From Pseudomonadota bacterium (GTDB lineage: Bacteria > Pseudomonadota > Alphaproteobacteria > Rhizobiales > Methylopilaceae), in contig JAEZCD010000288.1 of assembly GCA_023430145.1 (NCBI GenBank), positions 1 to 15,812 of the forward strand: DNA of 15,812 bases, written 5' to 3'. The position numbers and the translations under genes are program-made. Each line of letters starts with the position of its first letter. Within the stretch, counting starts at the first letter, position 1. Positions 7,086 to 13,072 of the stretch are shown piece by piece. The notes beneath the pieces were generated by a model, which made no database searches, was not told where the DNA came from, and was given only the letters and a program-made list of their open reading frames with translations.

Positions 7086-7793
7086 ATGAAGCCGGACATG
7101 ACGGCCGACACCTTCACGCCCGTCCGCAGCCTCAGGCTGTCGGAAGAGATCATCCGCCAGATCGCCCGCCTCATCGAGGAGGGCTCGCTGCAGATCAACG
7201 ACCGCTTCCCGACCGAGCGCGACCTGCAGGAGCGCTGGCAGGTGAGCCGGCCGGTGCTGCGCGAGGCCTTTCGCGTGCTCGAGATGCAGGGCGTCGTCGA
7301 GAGCCGCCCCGGTGCCGGGCGCTATCTGCGCTCGGGCCACATCCCCGACATCGACCGTCAGCGGCGGCAGCGCCTGCAGGCCAACACCGCGCCGCTGATG
7401 GAGGTCTGGGACGCGCGCGAGGCGGTCGAGTGCAAGGCGGCCGAGCTCGCCGCCCGCCGCGCCACCGAGGCACAGATCGGCGAGATCCGGCGGACGCTCG
7501 AGGTTCTCGACCGCGCCTCGTTCGAGGATCTGCGGCACTACGACATGAACCGCGAGTTCCACATGAGCGTCGCCAAGGCCTCCGGCAATCTCTTGATCGA
7601 GCAGATGATCGACGGCCTGATCGCGCGCTCCAATGCGATCGGCTTCAAGGAGGCGCTCCGCGAGACCGACCACGAGGATCTGAAGGGCCGCCACCGGCCG
7701 ATCTACGAGGCGATCCGCGGCCGCGATCCGGAAGCCGCCCGGCGGGCGGTGGTGAGCCATTTCGACGGCATGCGGCGCAACGTCGGCCGATGA
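7086..7793 (+). CDS. GntR-family transcriptional regulator, FadR/FCD subfamily
   Basis: This 235-residue DNA-binding regulator has a GntR winged helix at about residues 14-82. The motif GSLQINDRFPTERDLQERW leads into VSRPVLREAFRVLEMQGVV, the recognition helix and wing. The FCD ligand domain fills residues 105-230. Its likely metal/ligand residues are Asp153, His159 (NREFH), His203 (GRHRPIYEAI) and His225 (VVSHFDGM), in the usual FCD spacing. Such regulators commonly bind carboxylates or sugar acids and repress catabolic genes. ATG 7086 is taken as the start; ATG 7098 or a TTG at 7056 cannot be excluded because no clear ribosome site is present. Its stop overlaps the start of the MFS gene (ATGA), so the two are co-translated. 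The likely targets are the MFS gene, the transporter-hydrolase operon or both. Confidence 0.92.
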   Translation: MKPDMTADTFTPVRSLRLSEEIIRQIARLIEEGSLQINDRFPTERDLQERWQVSRPVLREAFRVLEMQGVVESRPGAGRYLRSGHIPDIDRQRRQRLQANTAPLMEVWDAREAVECKAAELAARRATEAQIGEIRRTLEVLDRASFEDLRHYDMNREFHMSVAKASGNLLIEQMIDGLIARSNAIGFKEALRETDHEDLKGRHRPIYEAIRGRDPEAARRAVVSHFDGMRRNVGR

Positions 7794-9262
7794 GCGTGGC
7801 GGCGACCGGGACGGGGACGGCGCCCGTCCCGGAAAGTCCCGCCGATCCCGAAGCCGATCCCGACCGCGCGCGCCGGCGGCGGCGGCTCGTGCCCCTCGTC
7901 GTCGCCTCGGCGCTGTTCATGGAGAATCTCGACGCGACGATCATCGCCACGGCGCTGCCGGCGATGGCCGCCTCGTTCGACACGACACCGACCGCGCTCA
8001 GCCTCGGCATCACCGTCTACATGCTGGCGCTCGGCGTCTTCATCCCGGTCAGCGGCTGGGCCGCCGACCGCTGGGGCACGCGCACCGTCTTCGCCTGGGC
8101 GATCGCCGGCTTCGTCGCCGCCTCGGTGCTTTGCGGCATCAGCCAGGACCTCTGGTTCTTCATCTTCGCCCGCATCCTGCAGGGCGCCGCCGCGGCGATG
8201 ATGTCGCCGGTCGGCCGGCTCGTCGTGCTGCGCGGCACGCCGAAATCGGAGCTGTTCAACGCCATCACCTGGATCACCTGGCCGAGCCTCGTCGCGCCGG
8301 TCGTCGGGCCGGCGCTCGGCGGCTTCTTCGTCGGCCATCTGTCCTGGCACTGGATCTTCTTCGTCAACGTGCCGATCGGCCTCGCCGGCATCGTGCTCGT
8401 GCTCCGCTTCGTGCCGAACATCCGCGGCGGCGACCGGATCTTCGACTGGGTCGGCCTCGTCCTCACGGCGGCGACGCTCGCCTGCCTCCTGTTCGCGCTC
8501 GACGTGCTCGGCCATGGCGGCGCGAGCTGGAGCCTCGCCGCGGCACTGCTCGCCGTCGGCGCGGTGCTCGGCCATTTCGCCATCCGGCATGCGGCACGCA
8601 GTCCGCATCCGCTCGTCGGCCTCGGGCCGTTCCTGATCGCGAGCTTCCGCATCGCCACGCTGACCGGCGGCGGTTTCTTCCGTCTCACGGCCGGGGCGAT
8701 GCCGTTCGTGCTGCCGCTGTTCTTCCAGCTCGGCTTCGGCATGACGGCGCTCGACGCCGGCCTCTTGGTGCTCGCCTATGCGGCCGGCAATCTCGGCATG
8801 AAGTCGATCACCCGGCCGACCATCCGCCGCTTCGGCTTCCGGCCGACGATCCTCCTCAACGGCGTCGTGGTGGGAGCGACGATCCTCGCCTGCGCCTTCC
8901 TCGAGCCCGGGACGCCGACGGCGGCGACCATCCTCGTGCTGTTCGTCGCCGGCTGCCTGCGCTCGCTGCAGCTCACCGGCCTGCAGACCCTGACCTATGT
9001 CGACGTGCCGCCGCCGCTGCAGAGCGCGGCGACCACCATCGCCAGCATGCTGCAGCCGATTCTCGGCAGCGTCGGCGTCGCCGTATGCGCCGTCACGCTC
9101 AGCCTCAGCGCCGACCTGCGCGGCGCCGAGACGCTCGGCATGGCCGATTTCCGGCTCGTGCTCGTCGGCCTCGCGGTGACGGCGGCGGTCTCGGTGCTGC
9201 CCTTCCTGCGGCTGCCGGCCGATGTCGGCGACGAGGTCGCCGGCCACCGGCCGCGCGCCTGA
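7790..9262 (+). CDS. MFS transporter, DHA2 (EmrB/QacA-like) family
   Basis: This 490-residue inner-membrane transporter has about 14 hydrophobic spans, after a 35-residue charged cytoplasmic N-terminus rich in Asp, Pro and Arg. The DHA2 signature NLDATIIATALPAMA is in the first span. Motif A reads GWAADRWGTRTVF after span 2, and ARILQGAAAAMMSPVGRL follows. The antiporter-type motif C region is seen as PVVGPALGGFF, and HWIFFVNVPIGL is also typical of the family. DHA2 proteins are proton antiporters that usually export drugs or organic compounds, though some serve uptake or efflux of pathway intermediates. The ATG overlaps the stop of the GntR gene by 4 nt. Its own stop is 4 bp from the stop of the convergent FAH gene, so no terminator separates them. 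Direction of transport and substrate are unknown. Confidence 0.92.
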   Translation: MSVAATGTGTAPVPESPADPEADPDRARRRRRLVPLVVASALFMENLDATIIATALPAMAASFDTTPTALSLGITVYMLALGVFIPVSGWAADRWGTRTVFAWAIAGFVAASVLCGISQDLWFFIFARILQGAAAAMMSPVGRLVVLRGTPKSELFNAITWITWPSLVAPVVGPALGGFFVGHLSWHWIFFVNVPIGLAGIVLVLRFVPNIRGGDRIFDWVGLVLTAATLACLLFALDVLGHGGASWSLAAALLAVGAVLGHFAIRHAARSPHPLVGLGPFLIASFRIATLTGGGFFRLTAGAMPFVLPLFFQLGFGMTALDAGLLVLAYAAGNLGMKSITRPTIRRFGFRPTILLNGVVVGATILACAFLEPGTPTAATILVLFVAGCLRSLQLTGLQTLTYVDVPPPLQSAATTIASMLQPILGSVGVAVCAVTLSLSADLRGAETLGMADFRLVLVGLAVTAAVSVLPFLRLPADVGDEVAGHRPRA

Positions 9263-9266
9263 GCCG

Positions 9267-10172
9267 TCAGGCGACCGCCTTCACCCGGTTGCGCAGCACG
9301 CCGACGCCGACCACCTCCGCCTCGACGACGTCGCCGTCCTTCAGGAGCGCCGGCGGCTGCATCGCATAGCCGACGCCGGACGGCGTGCCCGTGCAGATGA
9401 TGTCGCCGGGCTCCAGCGTCAGGCCGGCCGACAGGCTCTCGATGATCGTCGGGCAGTCGAACAACAGGTCGGCGGTGGTGGAATCCTGCCGCGTCTGCCC
9501 GTTCACCCGCAGCGTGATGCGCACGTCGCCGGGCGGGCCGAACTCGTCCTTGGTGACGATCCACGGGCCGATCGGGCAGGAGGTATCGAGCGACTTGCCC
9601 TTGAACCACTGGCCGTGCGCCCGCTGCAAGTCGCGCGCGCTGATGTCGTTCAGCACCGTGTAGCCGAAGACGACGTCGAGCGCGTCGGCCGCCTTCACGT
9701 CGCGGCAGCGCTCGCCGATGACGATGGCGAACTCGACCTCGTAGTCGAGCGCCTTGGTGAGCCGCGTGTCGAGCCGGATCTCGGCCTCCGGGCCGATCAC
9801 CGCGGTCGGCGGCTTGCTAAAGAACTCCGGTACCGGCGGGAATTTCACCGGGATGTTCTGCTGGCGGGCGCCTTCCTCGATGTGCAGCTTGTAGTTCCGG
9901 CCGACGCAGAAGACGTTCTTCGACGGCCGAGGGATCGGCGCGAGCAGCGTCGTGCCGGCGAGCGGCCTCCACAGCCCGGCCTCTGCGGCCGCCTTGGCGA
10001 CGACATCTGCGGCAGCCTTCAGCACCGGCTCACCGCCGGCGATGAAATCGAGCACCGAGGCCGGCGGCGACCCGCTGCCGAATCTCTCCCAGGCGCCGGC
10101 GAGGTCGAGAATCCGGTCCTGGGAGACGATGCCGACCTTCGGCGAGCCGTCGTCGTAAGTGGCGATGCGCAT
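9267..10172 (-). CDS. Fumarylacetoacetate hydrolase (FAH) family protein
   Basis: This is a 301-residue cytoplasmic enzyme. The FAH fold is shown by NVFCVGRNYKLHIEEG (His97), the metal-binding set Glu145 and Glu147 in DYEVEFA, and Asp176 in LNDISARD. It continues with GKSLDTSCPIGPWIVT and the closing motif GDIICTGTPSGVGYAM. The family hydrolyses or decarboxylates acylpyruvates and related diketo acids (fumarylpyruvate, 2-hydroxyhepta-2,4-diene-1,7-dioate, 2,4-diketo-3-deoxy sugar acids) using Mg or Mn. Which of these applies cannot be told from sequence alone. ATG at 10172 has AGGAAA 5-6 nt upstream on its strand (10178-10183). It is the only minus-strand gene fully in the window and converges on the MFS gene with 4 bp between stops. 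It may share the pathway of the left-hand genes, or the placement may be fortuitous. Confidence 0.92.
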   Translation of the reverse strand: MRIATYDDGSPKVGIVSQDRILDLAGAWERFGSGSPPASVLDFIAGGEPVLKAAADVVAKAAAEAGLWRPLAGTTLLAPIPRPSKNVFCVGRNYKLHIEEGARQQNIPVKFPPVPEFFSKPPTAVIGPEAEIRLDTRLTKALDYEVEFAIVIGERCRDVKAADALDVVFGYTVLNDISARDLQRAHGQWFKGKSLDTSCPIGPWIVTKDEFGPPGDVRITLRVNGQTRQDSTTADLLFDCPTIIESLSAGLTLEPGDIICTGTPSGVGYAMQPPALLKDGDVVEAEVVGVGVLRNRVKAVA

Positions 10173-10177
10173 CGGTG

Positions 10178-10183
10178 TTTCCT
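10178..10183 (-). promoter_or_regulatory. Ribosome binding site for the FAH-family gene
   Basis: Read on the minus strand, AGGAAA precedes ATG 10172 by 5 nt, with AGGA about 7 nt away. This supports that start, which also begins with the typical FAH-family MRIATY. Confidence 0.55.
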
Positions 10184-10347
10184 GATGTTGCCGGGGGATC
10201 CCGGTCGCGGGCAGTGCTTCTTATCCTTCCGCTCGGGTAGCCCGAAAGGGGGGAAAAGCCCGGCCCTTCGGCCCGGTGGCGCATTCTTGCCATCGCGACT
10301 CGGTTAGAGTGCGCGCGTCGAAACTCCTGCTGCGCGATCGCGAGGCC

Positions 10348-10716
10348 ATGACGATTCGATTCCTGTCCGCCGCTGTTCTCTCCACGGGCCTGCTCGCCCT
10401 CCTCGGCGGTCCCGCGCTCGCCCAGCACCGGTTCGCGGCCTCGCCGCAGATCGATCTCAACCGCGTCTACAGGGTCGACATCTTCACCGGCGAGGTCGGC
10501 GCCTGCCAGTATGCGGTGCAGGACGGCAATATCGGCGTCACGCTCTGCTTTCCGGCCGGCGAGGGTGCCGGGCCGCAGGAGCCGGGCGACTACGATCTCG
10601 TCGCCTCCAACCACACCAAGGAGGGCGGCGTGTTCCGCGTCGAGCGGCGCAGCGGGCGGATGAGCGTTTGCTATGTTCGCGAGGAGCGGGTGGTCTGCAC
10701 GACGACCTCGCGCTAA
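10348..10716 (+). CDS. Small exported protein with four cysteines and an internal duplication
   Basis: I do not recognise this 122-residue protein. A signal peptide is clear: MTIRF, then a hydrophobic run, ending ALA before QHRF near residue 26, so it is probably periplasmic. The mature part has four cysteines (53, 67, 108, 117) and two similar segments. VYRVDIFTGEVGACQY followed by VTLC matches VFRVERRSGRMSVCYV followed by VVC. Each looks like a beta hairpin holding a Cys pair, so two disulfides are plausible. ATG 10348 is chosen because the signal peptide begins there; a GTG at 10276 would add a basic extension that is not signal-like. The upstream 175 nt separates it from the divergent FAH gene. 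The orthocaspase gene follows 34 nt later, past a small hairpin, so the two may be co-transcribed. Function unknown. Confidence 0.75.
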   Translation: MTIRFLSAAVLSTGLLALLGGPALAQHRFAASPQIDLNRVYRVDIFTGEVGACQYAVQDGNIGVTLCFPAGEGAGPQEPGDYDLVASNHTKEGGVFRVERRSGRMSVCYVREERVVCTTTSR

Positions 10717-10721
10717 GCTCC

Positions 10722-10737
10722 GAGGGGTCAACCCCTC
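10722..10737. other. Short hairpin between the four-Cys gene and the orthocaspase gene
   Basis: GAGGGG and CCCCTC pair around TCAA, 5 nt after the upstream stop and 13 nt before ATG 10751. There is no T-run, so it is a weak candidate for attenuation or for control of translation of the downstream gene. It may have no role. Confidence 0.35.
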
Positions 10738-10750
10738 CGGACTTGCCCCG

Positions 10751-12079
10751 ATGCGCCTCGGCTCGCGGCTTCTCTGCCTCGCCGTCCTCGCCCTCGCCGC
10801 CGCGACGCCGGCCGGCGCGGCGCGGCTCGGCCTCGTCATCGGCAATGACGCCTACGACTCGATCGACCGGCTGCAGAAGGCCCGCAACGACGCCGAGGCC
10901 GTCGGCCGCACGTTGAAGGAGCTCGGCTTCGACCGGGTCGACGTCGTCAAGGACGCCGGCTTCGACGCCATCGCCACCGCGCTCGCCGAGCTCGAGCAGC
11001 GGGTCGAGCCGGGCGACACGGTCTTCCTCTTCTATGCCGGCCACGGGGTCGAGATCGACAACCGCAACTATCTCCTGCCGGTCGACGTGCCGGCGCCGCG
11101 CGAGGGACAGGAAGGCCTCGTCCGCCGCAAGGGCTTCGCCGCCGACGAGATCATCGAGGAGATCCGCTCCCGCGGCGCCGCGACCGTGATCGCCGTGCTC
11201 GACGCCTGCCGCGACAATCCCTTCGCCAAGGGCGGCAAGCGCTCGATCGGCGGCAGCCGCGGCCTCGCCCAGATGACGCCGGATCCGGGCGTCTTCATCA
11301 TCTTCTCGGCCGGCGCCCGGCAGGAGGCGCTCGACCGCCTCGGCGACGGCGATCCGAACCCGAACTCGGTGTTCACCCGCGTCTTCATCGAGGAGCTGCG
11401 CACACCCGGCGCCGACCTCGCCGCCGTCGCTGTGGAGACGCGCGGCAAAGTGATCGACCTCGCCAAGAGCGTCGGCCACACGCAGACGCCGGCCTATTAC
11501 GACCAGCTGACCCGCCGCGTCAGCCTCGCCCCGGGCGGCCAGCAAAAGCCGGCGCCGCGGCCGCCCACCCCGGCGCCGCAGGCACTCGTCCAGCCGAGCC
11601 CGCCGGCGCCAACCCGCACGACGGGCATCGCCGAAAAGGAGGCCTTCGAGCTCGCCAACTCGATCGGCACCGTCGAGGCGTTCGACGCCTTCCTGTCGCA
11701 GTTCCCGGCCGGCAGCTACGCAGCTTTCGCGCGCGCGGCCCAGGCGAAGATCCGGCAGGCGGCGCTGCCGCCGCCAGCCCCGGAGCCGCTGCCGCCTCCG
11801 CCGGCGCCGCCGGTGCAGCAGCGCAGCCTCGGCTTCCTGTTCCCCGATTCGGACCGCCGCTATCTCTCGCCGGCTGAGCTGACGGGCCTTTCGGCCGCGC
11901 AGCTGCGCGTCGCCCGCAACGAGATCTTCGCCCGCCGCGGCCGGTTCTTCCAGTCGGCCGATCTCGACCGCTATTTCCGGCAGTTCTCCTGGTACCGGCC
12001 GAGCGCCTGGGACGTGCGCCTCAACGCCTACGAGGAGCGCAACGTCCGCCTGCTCGAGCAGGCCGAGCGCGGCCGATGA
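10751..12079 (+). CDS. Secreted caspase-family protease (orthocaspase) with C-terminal YARHG domain
   Basis: This is a 442-residue exported protein. Residues 1-23 form a signal peptide ending AGA. A caspase p20-like domain follows (about 24-260). It starts RLGLVIGNDAYDSIDRLQ and carries the catalytic pair His98 in YAGHGVEI and Cys153 in LDACRDNPF; ARNDAEAVGRTLKELGF is also typical of bacterial caspases. A Pro-rich linker (264-289) leads to a short helical segment (about 293-336, LANSIGTVEAFDAFLSQFPA) that resembles the FLxQFPxG repeat often attached to such proteases. A second Pro-rich linker (340-356) follows. Residues 370-438 match a YARHG domain: YLSPAELTGLS, RNEIFARRGRFF, LDRYFRQFSWYRP. 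Orthocaspases cut after basic residues, though no substrate can be assigned here. No Shine-Dalgarno is seen. The stop overlaps the M15 peptidase start (ATGA). Confidence 0.9.
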   Translation: MRLGSRLLCLAVLALAAATPAGAARLGLVIGNDAYDSIDRLQKARNDAEAVGRTLKELGFDRVDVVKDAGFDAIATALAELEQRVEPGDTVFLFYAGHGVEIDNRNYLLPVDVPAPREGQEGLVRRKGFAADEIIEEIRSRGAATVIAVLDACRDNPFAKGGKRSIGGSRGLAQMTPDPGVFIIFSAGARQEALDRLGDGDPNPNSVFTRVFIEELRTPGADLAAVAVETRGKVIDLAKSVGHTQTPAYYDQLTRRVSLAPGGQQKPAPRPPTPAPQALVQPSPPAPTRTTGIAEKEAFELANSIGTVEAFDAFLSQFPAGSYAAFARAAQAKIRQAALPPPAPEPLPPPPAPPVQQRSLGFLFPDSDRRYLSPAELTGLSAAQLRVARNEIFARRGRFFQSADLDRYFRQFSWYRPSAWDVRLNAYEERNVRLLEQAERGR

Positions 12080-12858
12080 GGCTTTTGCTGCTCGCCGCCC
12101 TCGCCCTCGGCCTCCCCGCGGTCGCCGGCGCCGCCGAGCCGCGCTACGGCGCCCCGCCGAAGGACATCGCCCGCCACCTCGACCGGCTCGTCGCCGCCTA
12201 TCCGGGCTTCATCGCCTCGCACGACGGCACCGACCTCGTGCTGAAGGACGGCACCCGCATGCCGATCTCTGACGGGCGCTCGAACAAGACCTTCCGCGAG
12301 CTGCTCGAGGAGCCGGACATCGACGACATGTTCGCCTTCCGCTACCCGCCCGGGAGAAGCTTTCCGGTGCCGGGGCTGAACGACGATCCCGGCCGCGTCC
12401 GCTACGAGCCGCTGTTCCAGAAGATGTATGGCGACTGCCGCAAGGGTGAGGTCGAGGGGCGGATGCGCGAGATCGTCTGGCTGCCCACGACCGTCAAGGC
12501 GCGCGTTTCCGTGACCACGGTGAACGGCGTCGACAAGGCGCTCGAGGCCGTCTCGCGGGAGCTCGAGGCGCTGCCGAAGGAGCTGCACAAATACCTGGCG
12601 CCGATCGCCGGCGTCTATGCCTGCCGGCCGATCGCCGGCACCAAGCAGATGTCGGCGCACGGCTACGGCGCGGCGATCGACATCAACACCGCCTTCTCGG
12701 ACTACTGGCGCTGGGCCGGCAAGGCGGCGCGCTGGCGAAACCGCATCCCGGGCGAGATCGCCGAGGTGTTCGAGCGGCACGGTTTCATCTGGGGCGCGAA
12801 GTGGCACCACTTCGACACGATGCACTTCGAGTACCGGCCGGAGCTGCTGGGGGGATAG
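12076..12858 (+). CDS. Secreted M15-family zinc peptidase (D,D-/L,D-carboxypeptidase/endopeptidase-like)
   Basis: This 260-residue protein begins with a signal peptide (about 1-20, AGAA before EPRY), so it acts in the periplasm or outside. The M15 zinc site is clear in the C-terminal third. SAHGYGAAIDIN supplies His195 and Asp202. WGAKWHHFDTMHFEYRPELL supplies Asp247 and His250. M15 enzymes trim peptidoglycan stem peptides or cross-links, or act as endolysin-like L-Ala-D-Glu/D-Glu peptidases. Here the spacing is closest to the M15C type. The N-terminal 130 residues (RYGAPPKDIARHLDRLV.., DGTRMPISDGR) form a conserved-looking lead domain that I do not recognise separately. ATG 12076 overlaps the TGA of the orthocaspase gene, implying translational coupling. 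A repeat element begins 11 nt after the stop. Confidence 0.9.
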   Translation: MRLLLLAALALGLPAVAGAAEPRYGAPPKDIARHLDRLVAAYPGFIASHDGTDLVLKDGTRMPISDGRSNKTFRELLEEPDIDDMFAFRYPPGRSFPVPGLNDDPGRVRYEPLFQKMYGDCRKGEVEGRMREIVWLPTTVKARVSVTTVNGVDKALEAVSRELEALPKELHKYLAPIAGVYACRPIAGTKQMSAHGYGAAIDINTAFSDYWRWAGKAARWRNRIPGEIAEVFERHGFIWGAKWHHFDTMHFEYRPELLGG

Positions 12859-12869
12859 GGGGCGGTGCC

Positions 12870-12956
12870 GTCATTGCGAGGAGCGTAGCGACGAAGCAAT
12901 CCAGCTTTCGGGCGCTGGAAGAGAAGCTGGATTGCTTCGCTTCGCTCGCAATGACG
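12870..12956. repeat. Inverted intergenic repeat, GTCATTGCGAG..CTCGCAATGAC type, plus a nearby half copy
   Basis: The left arm (12870-12907) runs from GTCATTGCGAGGAGCG to CAATCCAGCTT. The right arm (12924-12956) mirrors it from AAGCTGGATTG to CTCGCAATGAC. They are separated by 16 nt. A third, outer-end-only fragment GCTCGCAATGACGA follows at 12987-13000. Elements of this pattern are familiar to me as dispersed intergenic repeats in Hyphomicrobiales. It sits between the M15 peptidase and gabD and could mark or terminate the end of the protease operon. Confidence 0.8.
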
Positions 12957-12986
12957 AGGAGAATCAATCTCGACCAGTCCCGCCTG

Positions 12987-13000
12987 GCTCGCAATGACGA
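12987..13000. repeat. Partial copy of the GTCATTGCGAG repeat
   Basis: GCTCGCAATGACGA is an isolated outer end of the repeat at 12870-12956, in the orientation of its right arm. It suggests loss or partial duplication of one element. Confidence 0.6.
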
Positions 13001-13012
13001 AGGGCCTCCGCG

Positions 13013-13042
13013 TTGGAACCCGTGTCCCGCCCGTGCTAGGAC
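13013..13042 (+). promoter_or_regulatory. Possible sigma-70-type promoter for gabD
   Basis: TTGGAA (13013-13018) and TAGGAC (13037-13042) are spaced by 18 nt, with TGC just before the -10 box. Start of transcription would fall near 13050, giving a leader of about 25 nt without a clear ribosome site. Both boxes match consensus only in part. Confidence 0.3.
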
Positions 13043-13072
13043 GGCGCTGCTCCCGAAAAACCGGTGTGTGCC

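Noticed and set aside
3968..7198. A 1076-codon open frame on the minus strand
   Set aside because: It lies opposite three well-supported genes, has no recognisable domain, and its composition (His, Arg, Asp, Ala, Gly) is that of an antisense shadow in GC-rich DNA.
10276..10347. A longer start (GTG 10276) for the four-Cys protein
   Set aside because: The added 24 residues are basic and polar and would displace the signal peptide from the N-terminus.
10751..12079. An antiphage or cell-death system built on the caspase, as with gasdermin- or CRISPR-linked proteases
   Set aside because: The protein has a signal peptide and is therefore exported, and no gasdermin, TPR-CHAT or Cas gene is adjacent.
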